From positions 2,604,001-2,668,000 of the forward strand of contig OY294072.1 in assembly GCA_958510875.1 (NCBI GenBank): DNA of 64,000 nt. The letters are read 5' to 3'. Shown piece by piece: positions 17,515-30,247 of this stretch. The position numbers and the translations under genes were made by a program. Numbering within the stretch: the stretch's first letter is position 1; each line of letters starts with the position of its first letter. The DNA is from Endomychus coccineus (Eukaryota; Arthropoda; Insecta; Coleoptera; Endomychidae). Under the pieces are notes generated by a model. The model saw nothing but the letters and a program-made list of their open reading frames with translations. It was not told the DNA's origin and searched no databases.

Positions 17515-17610
17515 AATGTACTTTTCTCGAAAATAAATAAAAAATATTATTAATATTCGATATTTCATTTCTCATACACCTCCCACCCACACACCATGAA
17601 CGACTTCATG

Positions 17611-17757
17611 TCGCTTTCGAGTCACTTCCGAGTCGCTTGCGAGTCGCTTCCGAGTCGCTTGCGAGTCGCTTGCGAGTCGCATCCGAGTCGCTTCCGAGTC
17701 GCTTGCGAGTCGCTCCCGAGTCGCTTGCGAGTCACTTGCGAGTCACTTGCGAGTCGA
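17611..17757 (+). repeat. 11-bp tandem repeat GAGTCGCTTGC/CC
   Basis: About 13 imperfect copies of GAGTCGCTTGC alternate with GAGTCGCTTCC and GAGTCACTTGC. The unit is similar in style to the CGAGTCGTTTTCGTCACGC arrays in the TIRs of element E, so it may mark the end of B. Confidence 0.75.
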
Positions 17758-17760
17758 TTT

Positions 17761-18033
17761 TTCCTGTGACATCTTCATGAAGCAGCCTGTACCTTTTGGA
17801 CCGAAGGTACAGATTGCTTCCTAGAGGTGGCGGAGCTCCCTCCACGAAGCAGTCTGTACCTTAGCTCCGCCATGACAGCTGGACCTTATGGTCGCCATGA
17901 CAGCTGGATCTTATGGCCGCCATGACAGCTGTACCTCAGGTCAGCCATGACAGTTGGACCTTATGATCGCCATGACAGCTGTACCTTATGACCGCCATGA
18001 CAGCTGGTCCTTATGGTCGCCATGACAGCTGTA
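17761..18033 (+). repeat. Piece of Polinton TIR satellite joined to the C protease gene
   Basis: Units of the 25-bp CATGACAGCTGG family and the GAAGCAGTCTGTACC family are present, in the same orientation as the right TIRs of A and C. The array passes directly into the protease gene at about 18033, in the middle of the codons for VLYYDSFG. This is therefore a deletion or recombination junction, not the true second TIR of C. Confidence 0.7.
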
Positions 18034-18260
18034 TAATATAAAACTGTATCACCGACTTCATTAAACCCAACCCAGTGAGTGCCTCCATTGTCCGAGCTAT
18101 CTAAATTAACTATTCCACGCTCGTTTTTCCATGGTCCGTTGGATGGCAGTTCATCACGCATAAATGCTCCTCTAAAATGAGGAATTTTCAGAGCTTTTGC
18201 TAGTTTTCGTATATCAAGATCGGTCAGAGGTCTTCTGGGTAGGTTTACTGACAGTTTTTT
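18034..18260 (-). pseudogene. Adenain-like protease fragment (C)
   Basis: This is the N-terminal half of the protease, containing KIPHFRGVF, the start-like MRDELPSNGP at 18161 and catalytic His in GTHWVGF. It is cut off before the Asp and Cys of the triad by the satellite junction. The A AAA AAC heptamer is preserved at 18254-18260. Confidence 0.75.
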
Positions 18261-18274
18261 GGATGTTGATTCAA

Positions 18275-19026
18275 TTATAGACCAAGACCTTCGCGATACT
18301 TTTTCAAATATAGACCAGATCCTTGTTTTCCCAAAGCTATAGCTTCCATTGTTTTATTATGTCTTTCCGTTTCCTCCAAGGTTTTCCGAGCTGCTTTGCT
18401 GTCGTTGACGGCCTTAGCGATGCCTGCACCACCTCCCGCCAATGCTCCAGCAGCTGATAAGCCGGCAAACAGAGGTATTAAAAATGGTAGAAATCCTCCA
18501 GTCTTTGGAATAGGAATTACTCTTGGTAACCGAACATTTTTCCGACCACCTGCTTTTTTGAATTGTTTTCGTGCAACTTTCAACGCTGTTTGGGATGTTT
18601 TCTTCAGATTGGATGAGTCAAACTTATTCTTCATAACTTTTCTCACCCCATCGACAATTGCACTCCCGAACCCAACCTTCTGTCTCATACCCATCCCCAA
18701 TTTCCTCTTTGCCTCCATAATTTTATTTACACTGAAAGCGGCAATCCTTTCTCCAAATTTTGTGTCTTCAGATTTGACACGTTGCCAAGCAGCGTTCTCT
18801 AATATTTTATCCGCCTCGTGACGTCCTTTCAAACTAGCGTTTCGCAGATATGAAATATCGTGTTGACGGCAAGCTTTATCGAGTGGATTGAAACCTGAAT
18901 CTCCTCTTCTCAACCGTTCTTCTAATTTTGTACCGGGACCACAGAATTGATAACCAGGAATATGAAGTTCAAACGGAGCTTGTTTATAAGCGTATTGAGA
19001 ACACCTTCTCCTACGTACGCTTTCAT
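18275..19026 (-). pseudogene. PLA2/pX-like minor capsid protein (C), damaged
   Basis: This is close to the A copy. The start at 19024-19026 is present, but one C is missing near 18980 (AAGCTCCG against AAGCTCCCG in A), which shifts the frame, so the open frame resumes at about 18913. The PLA2 catalytic ACRQHDISY and the hydrophobic GGFLPFLIPLF segment are present. A TAA at 18275-18277 replaces a Tyr codon about ten codons before the normal end. The slippery heptamer just downstream is unchanged. Confidence 0.8.
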
Positions 19027-19305
19027 ACAGACTGATGAGAATTCAAGATTGCACCGTTATTTAACGAGGGGAGGGAGAAAGACCAAAGATCTCAAAATAA
19101 TATTTTTTATTAATTTCAAAATTTTCTCAATACAAAAGACTTAAGTATAATCTTAACAATATATGTTTCAAATATCATAATCTTCACTCTTGATTCACCC
19201 TCATATTCCCGGAATTTTGTTCTATTATAATAACCATACCGTCGAGTCAATAATATTCCAGCTATTTGTTTGTTCCTAATAATCTCCAAATGGTTAATGA
19301 TGGGT
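19027..19305 (-). other. Non-coding gap between integrase and PLA2/pX genes (C)
   Basis: AT-rich, near-identical to 8489-8763 in reverse complement. No gene seen. Confidence 0.4.
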
Positions 19306-20230
19306 TCATTGAACGAGATCCGAATTATTGATCCAACTGTTGTGATTATTATCTAGACCTAACCATTTCACATACTGTTGACCCCTCCTCTTTCGTAATA
19401 TTTTTTCGACTAAATACACATCTGGTTGTTTTGTTTTCTGTAATTCTTCCTCGTAGAAACAGCCGCTGATTGCTGCGTTGGTCATATCTACTAGTAGATA
19501 TGTGACCGGGTTGGTTAATTTTTACTCTGATGATTTTAAATAATTCCGTACTCCAATTGGGCGTAAATCCCTTCTCAAAAATATGTTTAGCCTTACTTAT
19601 TCGTACTACATCTCCAACGTTGTATTTGTGAGGCAGAGCTAACTTGATGTGTGAGTAGGATCGCCTTAATATTTCGCTCTCAATCTGTTTCGTCACTTTT
19701 ATTGGAGCCATATTTATAGTACTATGTTTACGTTCATTATATTTCTCTGTGGTTTCTTCAAGTATATCAAGCCATTTATATTTCCCGCTAAGACTGAAAT
19801 GTTTGTAGAGCAATTCCTTTAACGTTCGAATGACACGTTCAGCAATGGCTGCTTTTTTCACACTATACGTATTATGATGATTGATATTATGTTTCTTCAT
19901 TAGATCGTTAGAGTGTTTGTTGGAGAATTCTTTGCCTTGATCGCTTGGCAGATTCCTAGGCTTACGATGTCCTACTAGCAATATAGAACTGACCGCTTTC
20001 CGAACCTCTTCGGCTGATTTCGTTTTCAGCGGGCGTGTCCATAGAAATTTCGAGAAACAATCGATCATAATCAAAACGTATTTGAATCCTCCATTTTCAC
20101 GAGCGTAATTACCCATTTCAGCCAGATCCATTTGCCACAAATCATCCAAACCTTTTATGATTGTTCTGCGTCGTTTGAAATTCTTCCTACTCGGCTTATG
20201 AAGCTCATGCACAACTTGTTCTCTACTCAT
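19306..20230 (-). pseudogene. rve integrase (C), frameshifted near the C-terminus
   Basis: This matches the A integrase with the catalytic DDE residues (QMDL, PSDQGKEF, AIAERVIRTLK). A frameshift near 19513 moves the last roughly 70 codons into another frame, so the chromodomain-like end is only readable out of frame. The stop equivalent to A is at 19306-19308. Confidence 0.8.
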
Positions 20231-20247
20231 CTTATCAATGTGGAAAT

Positions 20248-20901
20248 CTAGTGTAGAATTAATTTTTTGGGTATATTCACAGGATTTGGAGATATACGTT
20301 TCACAGAGCCCTGCTTTGTTGTTGTGGATGATGAGGGTCTCTTCTTAGAAGGTTCCACAGATGTCATCCGTCGTTCTAACGCCTCCACTTTACTAGTAAT
20401 GTCATTTAGACGCATGTTCACACTGTTAAATGTGTTATTGATCTCTTTCAATTCATTTCTGTTCTCCCTCACACTATCACTGATTGTTTCATACTCTGAT
20501 ATTATATAGATCCCCATTCCATTATATTCATTCTGAATGTCCATCAGATGTTTATCAATGTTGAGAATAACCTTCTCAATCGTTAAGTTATGTTCATCCA
20601 GATCCTTGTTGATATCTTTGATCAAATTATCAACCCTTACATTGAAGGTATCTTTGAGACTGGTTTCCGTTCTCAGATTCAGTTTGTGTGTTAATTTATC
20701 AACATATACTCCATTTGCAACATCTCCATCATCATTCGGTGATTTTACGTTGCACAATCTACGATTTTCCATATCATAACTTCCATCGCTCATTAGGAAT
20801 AATCCTTGTCCGTGAACTTGTTTGAAATTATTATTAAATACATTTGTATCATATATCCACATGGAAGAGGAGGCTCTGCCAAACTTATCCATTGAAACCA
20901 T
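20248..20901 (-). CDS. Fibre-like coiled-coil protein (C), intact
   Basis: This is the only uninterrupted copy in the window, 217 aa. It has MDKFGRASSSMWIYDTN, then LCNVKSPNDDGDVANGVYVD resembling tail-fibre joining motifs. A long helical region follows (about 60-175), with repeated DNLIKDINKDLDEHN-type heptads and RLNDITSKVEALERRM, then a Ser/Thr/Lys tail (PSSSTTTKQGSVKR). Such proteins are usually trimeric. The ATG at 20901 overlaps the upstream gene by 17 bases, and a second ATG at 20892 overlaps its stop as ATGGATAA, the same in A and D. Function as a virion fibre or spike is inference. Confidence 0.6.
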   Translation of the reverse strand: MVSMDKFGRASSSMWIYDTNVFNNNFKQVHGQGLFLMSDGSYDMENRRLCNVKSPNDDGDVANGVYVDKLTHKLNLRTETSLKDTFNVRVDNLIKDINKDLDEHNLTIEKVILNIDKHLMDIQNEYNGMGIYIISEYETISDSVRENRNELKEINNTFNSVNMRLNDITSKVEALERRMTSVEPSKKRPSSSTTTKQGSVKRISPNPVNIPKKLILH

Positions 20902-21939
20902 CTTTATAACTGTGATGAATTTGTCTTACACCTGGTTTTTGTTCAATTACCCCTGCCTCTATCAATTCTTCTATCATAGAGATTATCTCGTTGAGATGAT
21001 TATGGTTACCTGCATGCGAGGATGCAACAAGAAGTCTCAGTCTATCCACAATTTCGTTAACCTCATCCCAATAAACATATTCGATAGGTTTCTCGTTATA
21101 TTCAAGCATATTGTTTTTGATATATGCACTTCCAGTGTATGTTTTGGCTCTGGGTCTTTTCATGGAATTAATCAGAGGTTTCAGTACATTTTTGTATTTT
21201 ACAATGTTTCTTATCCGATCAGCTGGATCGTTATTACGTCTATGGGTACTAGTCATTTCCATCATTTGACTGTAATTTTTCCCATCTTCCACAGTGTAAG
21301 TATCAGGTAGAACATCTCTGTAAAATATCGAATTATACAGTCCTGTGGTACCCTTGAACGGAGTACCCTTGATAATTATATTACTCTCATTATCAATCTC
21401 TATAGGTTGATTACCCATGAACCATTTGTCTAAAGTTGAATTATATTGCAAACCCATTTTATCATCATATCTCTTAACATCACCATCCAATAGGAATCCT
21501 TCCAAGTAATAACGTGCTAATGTGGGGTATTGTTGCAGAAACTCCTCTGTAGCCTCTGCATTATCTTTCTTATGTTTTCTGATTTCTTCACGAATCTGAT
21601 CGATAGTAGGTTCGAGGGTAAACACATCTTCCTCAGTATTTTGGGGGTTATATACGAACTCTTCCCCTTCAGTTACAATATTTGGGATTGGTATGTTCTC
21701 CATTTGTGTTGCTGTAGAGACAATACTTTTAGGTTTAACCAACGAATTTTGTTTGATTATTTCAGCATTTCTCGCAATTTCCTCCAGAGGTTCCTGAACA
21801 TATTATCTATAATCTCATCATTTTCAGCTTTACCCAATTTCACAGCCATATATTTTTTCCTCACAACGTTTGCTAACTCCCAAATTTTTTTCTTCAATTG
21901 TTGTTTTTCTTTAAGCATGTTACTCACACCCACGTCCAT
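20885..21939 (-). pseudogene. DUF8207-like protein (C), 10-base deletion
   Basis: The N-terminal piece (21757-21939) and main piece (20885-21742) are in different frames because ten bases present in A (around 5991-6000) are missing. Copy D has the same deletion. The main piece keeps FMGNQPIEID, FKGTTGLYN and the long conserved C-terminal region ending KDGFNG. Confidence 0.65.
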
Positions 21940-21981
21940 GCTGAGCGGGTTGTCTATTTCAAATGAAAGTATATATACATG

Positions 21982-22707
21982 TTAGATGTATATATAACTA
22001 TCAAAACCTTTGCGATAACGTCCTTTGTTCATATCACAGTCTTTGTTTATCATAAGGAATCCATATTTATCTTTCCAACATACGCTACATATCTCTTTGA
22101 ATTTTTCGAGTGACATGTCGGTACTTACATGATCGGTGAATATATGTTTCAAATTGAGCTCATCCTGTTTGAAAATAATCAAGCAATTGGCATTGTCGCG
22201 CAATCCATGTTTTGGACATTTAGCAAAAGACTGGCAAAGATAGAAACTATCAATTGAGTTGTGTCTCCCTCTTGAAAAATAAGCACGAATTTTCTGCTGT
22301 TTCTCAAACATCACGTCATCGAATATTATTATCGAATTAGGCCTCGCTTCTGTGGGGTCTATGACCGCATCACTTTCGGTACAAGGAAAATATCCAAGCC
22401 CCTCAATTTTCTTCAATGTCTCCTTCAGTAACTGGTATTTTGGTTGGTGTAAAGACTTTGAATATATGTACACGTTTTCAAATTTCAGGCCGTTAGCATC
22501 TAACAATAGAGATAACATCACATTTGTTTTCCCACAATTACTTGGACCACAGATTATTGTTCGTAAAGTATTTGGCAGCAAAGAGCTGTGACGTTGTGAT
22601 TGTTCAATATTTTCAATGCTTAGTCCTAAATTCATACTATTCAACAAGTCTTTCTGCTTGACAATCTTCATGTTGTCTAGAGGAGCAACGAAATCATACT
22701 GAAACAT
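21982..22707 (-). CDS. Packaging ATPase (C)
   Basis: This is a 241-aa intact frame with Walker A GPSNCGKT, Walker B SIIIFDDV and YLCQSFAKCPKHGLRDNA. The N-terminus differs from A in a few residues (MFQYDFVAPLDN), while MKIV and everything after it are conserved, supporting the internal Met as start. A TATATAAAC box lies about 25 bases upstream, at 22723-22730. Confidence 0.8.
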   Translation of the reverse strand: MFQYDFVAPLDNMKIVKQKDLLNSMNLGLSIENIEQSQRHSSLLPNTLRTIICGPSNCGKTNVMLSLLLDANGLKFENVYIYSKSLHQPKYQLLKETLKKIEGLGYFPCTESDAVIDPTEARPNSIIIFDDVMFEKQQKIRAYFSRGRHNSIDSFYLCQSFAKCPKHGLRDNANCLIIFKQDELNLKHIFTDHVSTDMSLEKFKEICSVCWKDKYGFLMINKDCDMNKGRYRKGFDSYIYI

Positions 22708-22817
22708 ATGTTAATAAGCATTTGTTTATATACTAGTTGATGATGTTATATTGTGTATGTCCGATCACGCGGTTAGGTACTTCTACGCTTCTCTCAAAAT
22801 CAGGTATCAAATACGTG

Positions 22818-23040
22818 TTAAATAGGTATGAATGACGAAGCACGTGCTAAACACGTGTCTGAGTATTGAAGCATGTGTCTGAATACATGTCTGAGTAGAG
22901 CATGTCTCTGAATGTTGAAGCACGTGCTTAACACGTGTCTGATTATTGAAATACGTGTCTGAACATGTGACTGAACACGTGTCTTAATATTGAAGCACGT
23001 GTCGGAATGTTGAATCACGAGATAAAACATGTGCATGAAT
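22818..23040 (-). repeat. Decayed CACGTG-type 20-bp repeats (C)
   Basis: This is the counterpart of 4709-4955, with many substitutions (CACGTGCTTAACACGTGTCTGA and similar). Open frames here are repeat translations. Confidence 0.7.
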
Positions 23041-23099
23041 GTACTACCTATTCACTTTTTACACCTTATGTATTCAACAATCTTATAACTTCAATTTTA

Positions 23100-24843
23100 C
23101 AGTGTGATGAATAATGAGTAGATATCATTATTATTACTCGCATTTCATTCCTCATCTGACTATCATAGTTCGTGAACGATGATGACGTCATCATCGTTCG
23201 TGAACTATGGTCGCCGGATTGAATCAGTTACTGTCATCGGTTCGAAGCAGTGACGTCATCATCGTTCTTGACTATGGTCGCCGGATTGAATCAGTTACTG
23301 TCATCGGTTCGAAGCAGTGACGTCATCATCGTTCGTAAACTATGGTCGCCGGATTGAAACAATAAATGCCTCCCGTGACGTCATCATCGTTCGTAAACTA
23401 TGATCGCAGGATCTTCAATTCAATAAAATTAACATTCTGCATATCAAGACTTTTCATTTGATACCTATAAAGCTATGGTTGACATCATAGATTCGTCATG
23501 ACAGTTCGCGTGACAGATGCTTCATGGATCCACCACGTCACGCCCTCCAAGACGCGACATGACACCTCGATGAAGACCTCTCATGACAGACACCATGACA
23601 ACTCTTTCCACCACCATGATGCTCTATGGTTTTGAGTTGGGTTAGCTCTATAACCTTCAGCTCTATGTTACGTGATAGCCACCATGACACCTTGTGACAG
23701 ACACTCCGTCGAAGTGACAGACACCATATCTCACCGCGTGACAGATCATGTGATTCCAAACCCGTTCGAGTTGCATGAGTCGGACGAGTCGAACTGGTGG
23801 CGACACCTCCACGAAGCAGTCTGTACCTCTATGCTGTGACGTCACACGTCTGCCCTGTGATAGCAGCCTGTCATCTTGGATTCGCACGAGTCGGACGAGC
23901 CGAACTGGTGGCGCCACCTACACGAAGCAGCCTGTACCTTCGATGACAGCTGTCACGTGGTGGTGACACCTACACGAAGCAGCCTGTACCTTCGATGACA
24001 GCTGTCACATGGTGGTGACACCTACACGAAGCAGCCTGTATCTATAGCCCACCATGACAGCTGTCACGTGGTGGCGACACCTACACGGAGCAACCTGTAC
24101 CTTTGGGTCGCCATGACAGCTGTCATGTGGTTGCGACATCTCCATGAAGCAGCTTGTACCTTCGATGACAGCTGTCACGTGGTGGTGACATCTTCATGAA
24201 GCAGCCTGTACCTTTGAACCAAAGGTAGAGATTGTTTCCTAGAGGTTGCGGAGCCCACTCCACGAAGCAGTCTATATCTTGAGTCCACCATGACAGCTGT
24301 CATGTGGTTGTGACATCTGCACGAAGCAATTTGTACCTTAGGACCCCCATGACAGCTGGACCTTATGGTCACCATGACAGCTGTCACTTGGTGGCGACAT
24401 CTCTACGACACAATCTGTACCTTATGGTCGCCATGACAGCTAGTCCTTATGGTCGCCATAACAGCTAGTCCTTATGGTCGCCATGACAGCTGTACCTTAT
24501 GGCCGCCATGACAGCTGGTCCTTATGGTCGCCATGACAGCTGGTCCTTATAGTCGCCATGACAGCTGTACCTTATGATCGCCATGAACGCTGGACTTTAT
24601 GGTCGCCATGACAGCTGGACCTTATGGTCGCCATGACAGTTGTACCTTAGGGCCGCCATGCTGTCATGTGTTAGTCACGTGACTGTACATGTGACACATT
24701 TTTATACACACCCTGTATACTCTTTACAAATAAAATCCTTATCACCTACATCCTTTCAAAACTGATAAGGACAAGCTCACACCGGATGCACATCGACAGC
24801 TAGACCGGATATCCTGTCGCAGGACTCCTGGTGTTCCTCTACT
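23100..24843 (-). repeat. Right terminal inverted repeat of C
   Basis: Inner border TCATTATTATTACTCG, the TGACGTCA palindrome at about 23165-23210, 70-bp units, a divergent stretch (about 23400-23800), then GAAGCAGCCTGTACC and 25-bp CCATGACAGCTGG units, ending with the same 200-base terminus as A in slightly shortened form. The element end CTACT is at 24843. Confidence 0.8.
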
Positions 24844-26176
24844 AGAACAGCTATCGTAATGAACCATGAGTCGAGATGTTCAGAAATATGTTTTAAATTC
24901 GAATCCGGGACTAAAAATGATTTTAATATCCTCTTGGCTGAACGCATACCCTCCTGGATCTGGTGATGTCATATTTCCAGTTTTCAAGATTAACGCGACA
25001 ATGCACGAAGCGAATGCATTTTCGAACTTGACGTTTACATTGGGTATACTGAAATCGTTTTATGAACAGCTATCGACATGAGCTATGGGTCGAGATGTTC
25101 AGCAATACGTTTTAAATTTGAAACCGGTACTAAAAATGATGTTAGAATCCTCTTGACTAAACGCGTACACTCCTGGATCTGGAGATGTCATATCTCCAGT
25201 TTTCGAGATAAACGCGGCAATGTACGGAGCGAATGAATCGTCGAACTGGACGTTCACATTGAGTATACTAAAATCGTTATTAAAACAGCTATCGACATTA
25301 ACTATGGGTCGGGATGTTGAGAAATATGTTTTAATTTTGAATCCGGGACTAAAAATGATTTTAGAATTCTCTTGGCTGAACGCATACTCTCCTGGATCTG
25401 AAGATGTCATATCTTCAGTTTTCAATATAAACGCGACAACGTAAGAAGCAAATGAATCGTCTACCTGGAGTTTCACATTGGGTATACTAAAATCCTTATA
25501 AGAACAGTTATTGATATGAACTATGGGTCGGGATGTTCAGAAATATGTTTCAAATATGAATCCGAGACTAAGAATGATTTCAGAATGCTCTTGGCTGAAC
25601 GCGTATACTCCTGGATCTGAAGATCTCATATCTTCAGCTTCCGAGAAAAACGCGACAATGTACGAAGCGTATGAATCGTCGATCTAGACGTTTAAACTGG
25701 GTATACTAAAATCATTATAAGACCAGCTATTGACATAAACTATGGGTCGTGATGTTCAGAAATATGTTTTCTATTTGAATCCGGAACTAAAAAAGATTTT
25801 ACAATCCTCTTGGCTAAACGCGTACACTCTTGAATCTGAAAATGTCATATCTTAAGTTTCCGAGATAAATGCGACAATGCACGAAGCGAACGAATCGTCG
25901 ATCTAGACATCTACATTGGGTATACTGAAATTGTTATGAGAGCAGCTATTGACATGACCTATGAGTTAGGATGTTCAGAAATATGTTTTAAATTTGAATA
26001 CGGGACGGAAAACGATTTTAGAATTCTTTCGGCTAAACGCGTTCACTCCCGGATTTGAAGATGTCATATCTTCAGTTTTCAAGATAAACGAGACAATGTT
26101 CAAAGCGTATGAATCGTCGATCTAGACGTTTAAACTGGGTATACTAAAATTGTTATAAGACCAGCTATTGACATAA
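24844..26176 (+). repeat. 220-bp satellite, left block (about 6 monomers)
   Basis: Tandem monomers of about 220 bp contain GTTCAGAAATATGTTTTAAA, CCGGGACTAAAAATGATTTT and CACTCCTGGATCTGAAGATG. Each monomer carries a short hairpin (CTGAAGAT-GTCAT-ATCTTCAG). Stop-free frames inside are chance products of the repeat. The block has the same orientation as 45536-49986, so element E sits within one array. Confidence 0.85.
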
Positions 26177-27366
26177 CTCACGAAACAACAGGGTGTGAGG
26201 TTAGGGAGAATTTCAGCGTAAACATATTCTCTGACAGAAGATACGAGATAGTTGAGAGTCTGTGAATATTCACGAAAATTAACTTAATTCAACTCATCAT
26301 TCTATAGCAACAACTGCGGTTAAACGGGGAGTATAAATCATATCTGTTTGAAACACCTAGCCAACGTGTTAAATTATTATTAAAATGAAATAATTCAATT
26401 TATCGTTCTATCGCGGTTAAATGGATAAATCATATCTGTTTGTGAAAGATATGGCTAGATTGCAACGTGTTAGAAGCCGCAAATATTTATATGATAATGT
26501 TAATATTTACCAGGCTCGGACCCAGGCATTTACCAGGCTCGGACCCAGACATTTGTTTCTCCACGCTTCAAAAATTTCCACGATTGTAGATATATGCCAG
26601 GCCGATAGAACAATATGTTATTAATCATTCTATGCTACCTCGCAAAACAGGCGAACGAATATCTAGAGCACAAAGCAGCTCATGTGATCGAGGTTAGCGA
26701 TCAGCGTGACGGAAACGACTCGAAAGCGTGACGAAAGCGTGACGAAAGCGTGACGAAAGCGTGACGAAAGCGACTCGGTAGCGACATGAAAAAAACGATT
26801 AAAACGACATGAAAAACGATAAAACGACATGAAAAACGATAAAACGACATGAAAAACGACCAAAACAACATGAAAAACGACCAAAACGACATGAAAAACG
26901 ATAAAACGACATGAAAAACGACCAAAACGACATGAAAAACGATAAAAACGACTCGAAGACGAAAGCGTGACGAAAACGACTCGAAAGCGTGACGAAAGCG
27001 TGACGAAAGCGTGACGAAAACGACTCGAAAGCGTGACGAAAGCGTGACGAAAGCGTGACGAAAGCGTGACCAAAACGACTCGAAAGCGTGTGGGTCGTAC
27101 AAGGCGTGTGGCAGCCCAACGAGTCAGTGTTTGAAATATATAGTTCACATAATATTATATCCGGATCACCTTTTGCAGCTATAATGATTTACAAATTTTA
27201 GACTTATACCAACCCTTAAGCTAGATTATAAAATACATAGCTGCTGCTGAAGCTAACATTTAGTTATTGAAATAATAAGTATGATTTCACATTATTAGAA
27301 TCTAATGAGGAAGTTTGAACAGCCATCAGTTAGAAAATACACATAGAAAATATACAATTTTCCAGT

Positions 27367-27409
<43 letters not shown>

Positions 27410-27604
27410 GAGGTGAGTTACTTGTTTGTGAGACACCATTGAATATAATCACTGGATGTAAGCAGAGGTTAGTGTATATGTTTCATTTTACATATAGCTG
27501 TAATATTATTGATATCTATTCACATGTAGTTATTATTATTGATATCTATTCACATGTAGCTATTATTATTGATATTTACATATAGTTACAATATACTCAT
27601 TTCA
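26177..27604 (+). repeat. Left terminal inverted repeat of E
   Basis: This is the reverse complement of 43961-45350. It contains an array of AGCGTGACGAA and ACATGAAAAACGA units (about 26700-27090), a (CT)n tract at 27369-27406 and a doubled TATTGATATCTATTCACATGTAG. Long frames here (about 26660-27150) are repeat translations. Confidence 0.85.
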
Positions 27605-30247
27605 CATAATTAGAATCTAATATTATATCATAGAGGATAACCTGAATAGTTTGAATATAAGCGCTTTTAACATTTAGTTGAATATCTGTGAGCATTTATG
27701 AGATATATAGGTGATAAGAGATTATGGTTTGGGGTCCATCAGCTCGGTGGAAGAACTCTACTCAATAAGTAAACGAACGATCCTTGTATATTTGTTAAAT
27801 ATATATTACGCTGTAGAATTATTATTATCGTAAACGACGGTGTGTCTTATTTCATTTATGAAACATACGATAATTATATTTAACCGATTATAAATTGTAC
27901 CCGCGATAAAAACGGCTGGATAGATAAATTATATCAAACTCCGTTCATCAGCAAACCAACGGTTTCCGCTCAAAACCGTGTGAACGGATTTGCATAGTCG
28001 CGTGGGTCTTCATTTGTGGAAACTAAAAGGCTGAAGACTTCATTTCTCAAGATCCACCAGGGCCTTAAACATGTGTGTTTGTGTATGTGTTCGAAGGTAA
28101 GCACTCTTTTGATATTTTTTCATCCTATTGTTATAATGAATCTAAAAGAAGTTGGGCGATAGTTAACTATTATGAAGGTAGAAATATTTTTGAATTCTCA
28201 GAATATGTTTCGGCGGTAAAAAATATGAAAATTATTCAATGTTAAGATTTGTTCCAACCTTTTGAAATATGTACAGATAGGTGTGAGCCGAAAAACAGAG
28301 CATCCACTCCATGAAAAATATAACTACAGTTTAAAAAAGGGTCTGAATATTATTTTGAATTTGAACATGTTTAAAAAAAGAACATCACCATATAATTTTC
28401 TACTTGCATGTAACATCATTCTGAAAACATGATTTTGGCTCTAGTTAAAACAAATTTCCAGGGGGTTACAATTGTAAAATTACTGCCAGGATAAAAATTT
28501 TCTTGAAATCCTCATTACATGTTTTTGGTTTTAAAATGAATGGCTCTCCAACGAATTACTACAGTTATCATATAATTATCCATTAGTAAAAACCCAATGT
28601 GAATACTTCAACTATTTTGCCATCCTAAGGAATAAGTATAAAAGAGTTACTACAAGCTGATAAAAAAATATTCGTAATCACCTATATACTTCCAGAGATT
28701 AGCAGTGTGTCTTTGATTTAAATCATTAAATTTAACCCCGCTGTATAAGATAAAATATAATTTTAGAAAATTAATATCATCTAGAGAGTCGGAATAAAAC
28801 TGCAAGCAGTAGAAATATTTAGGTCAAAAAATACAGAGCGAATTTTCAACGAATTACAGCATATATACTCATACCTATATTGATAGGTTAATTATTCGAA
28901 ATACCCATCTGAATACAGTTTCTTATTAAATTTGATCCTGAAATATATATATATATTACTTCAAGTATTTTATCATTCACAGGGAAAATGGTAATATAAA
29001 GAATTGAATTATTCACAATTTCCTATTTGAACACATTTTCTTATAATTACCACAGTTAACCACACATAAGTTAGTAATATAGTTCTTATAATTATCATAT
29101 ATATTTCCCTCTATATGAACATATATCTTCAGAGATTAGTAGAGGCTTATTCAATTTAGAAATTATTTATTCCATCCAGAGAGCTGGAATAAAATTGCAA
29201 GCAGTAGAAATATTTAGGTCAAAATTTACAGAGGTAAAAGAGCTTCACCATATGTTAGTGAACGAATTTTCAACGAATTACAGCATATATACTCATACCT
29301 ATATTGATAGGTAAATTATTCGAAATTCCCATTTGAACACATTTCTTATAATTATCACAGTTAACCACACATGAGTTAGTAATATAAAAACTTCAACTAT
29401 TTTATCATTCACAGGGTAAATGGTAATATAAAGAATTAAATTTCCTATTTGGACACATTTTCTTATAATTATCATATATATTTCCCACTATATGAACATA
29501 TATATTTCCAAGATTAGTAGAGGTTTGTTTTAAATTATTCAATTTAGAAATTATTTAATTAATATTTCCAGAGATTAGAAATTATTTAATTAGTAGAGGT
29601 TTGTTTCAAATTATTCAATTTAGAAATTATTTAATTAGTAGAGACTTGTTTTAAATTATTCAATTAGTAGAGGCTTGTTTCAAATTATTCAATTTAGAAA
29701 TTAATATCATCTAGAGAGAGTCGGAATAAATCGCAGATGCTAGAAATATTTAGGCCTAAAATAGAGGTAAAAGAGCTTCACCATATGTTAGTGAACGAAT
29801 TTCCAACGAATTACAGCATATATACTCATAGAGGTAAAAGAGCTTCACCATATGTTAGTGAACGAATTTCCAACGAATTACAGCATATATACTCATACCT
29901 ATAATGATAGGTAAATTATTCGAAATTCCCATTTGAACACAGTTTCTTATATTTTTCCTCATTATATATATATATATGTATATATAGAACCTCCTACATA
30001 CGGACCCCTGTTTTAAATTATTAAATTTGATCCTGAAATATATATTACTTCAGGTTTATAAGTTGAAAATATATAATTTTAGAAATATATATATATATAT
30101 ATATATAAACAAGTTTAAAGTTTCTTTGCCTAATTGGCCACTATCGTGTATGTAACTTAAGAGATATAGAATTAGATTTTCTGAATTATGAAATAACTTA
30201 GATAATTTAACATAGGATTATAAAGATGAATAAACGTAAAAGATTGA
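27605..30247. other. Long non-coding AT-rich part of E
   Basis: No credible gene is visible. There are scattered copies of a motif with CAACGAATTACAGCATATAT (about 28850, 29270, 29810, 29876), a 66-bp tandem pair (29763-29896) and TA tracts. A plausible 5' splice site, CGAAG|GTAAGC, lies at 28096. Confidence 0.5.

Larger units (their letters stand above)
18034..24843 (-). mobile_element. Truncated Polinton element C (inverted)
   Basis: Genes run leftwards in the same order as in A: ATPase, DUF8207-like, fibre-like, integrase, PLA2/pX, then a protease cut at about 18034. Penton, capsid and one TIR are missing. The right TIR (about 23100-24843) ends in CTACT like A and abuts 220-bp satellite DNA. 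Most genes are damaged (see entries); the ATPase and fibre-like frames are open. Confidence 0.8.

Noticed and set aside
17761..18033. Left TIR of element C
   Set aside because: Its orientation is that of the right TIR, and it joins the protease gene in mid-codon, so it is a rearrangement product.
26663..27148. Arg/Phe/Val-rich ORFs in the TIRs of E (also 44409-44856)
   Set aside because: They are translations of AGCGTGACGAA and ACATGAAAAACGA arrays, open in several frames and present in both TIRs.
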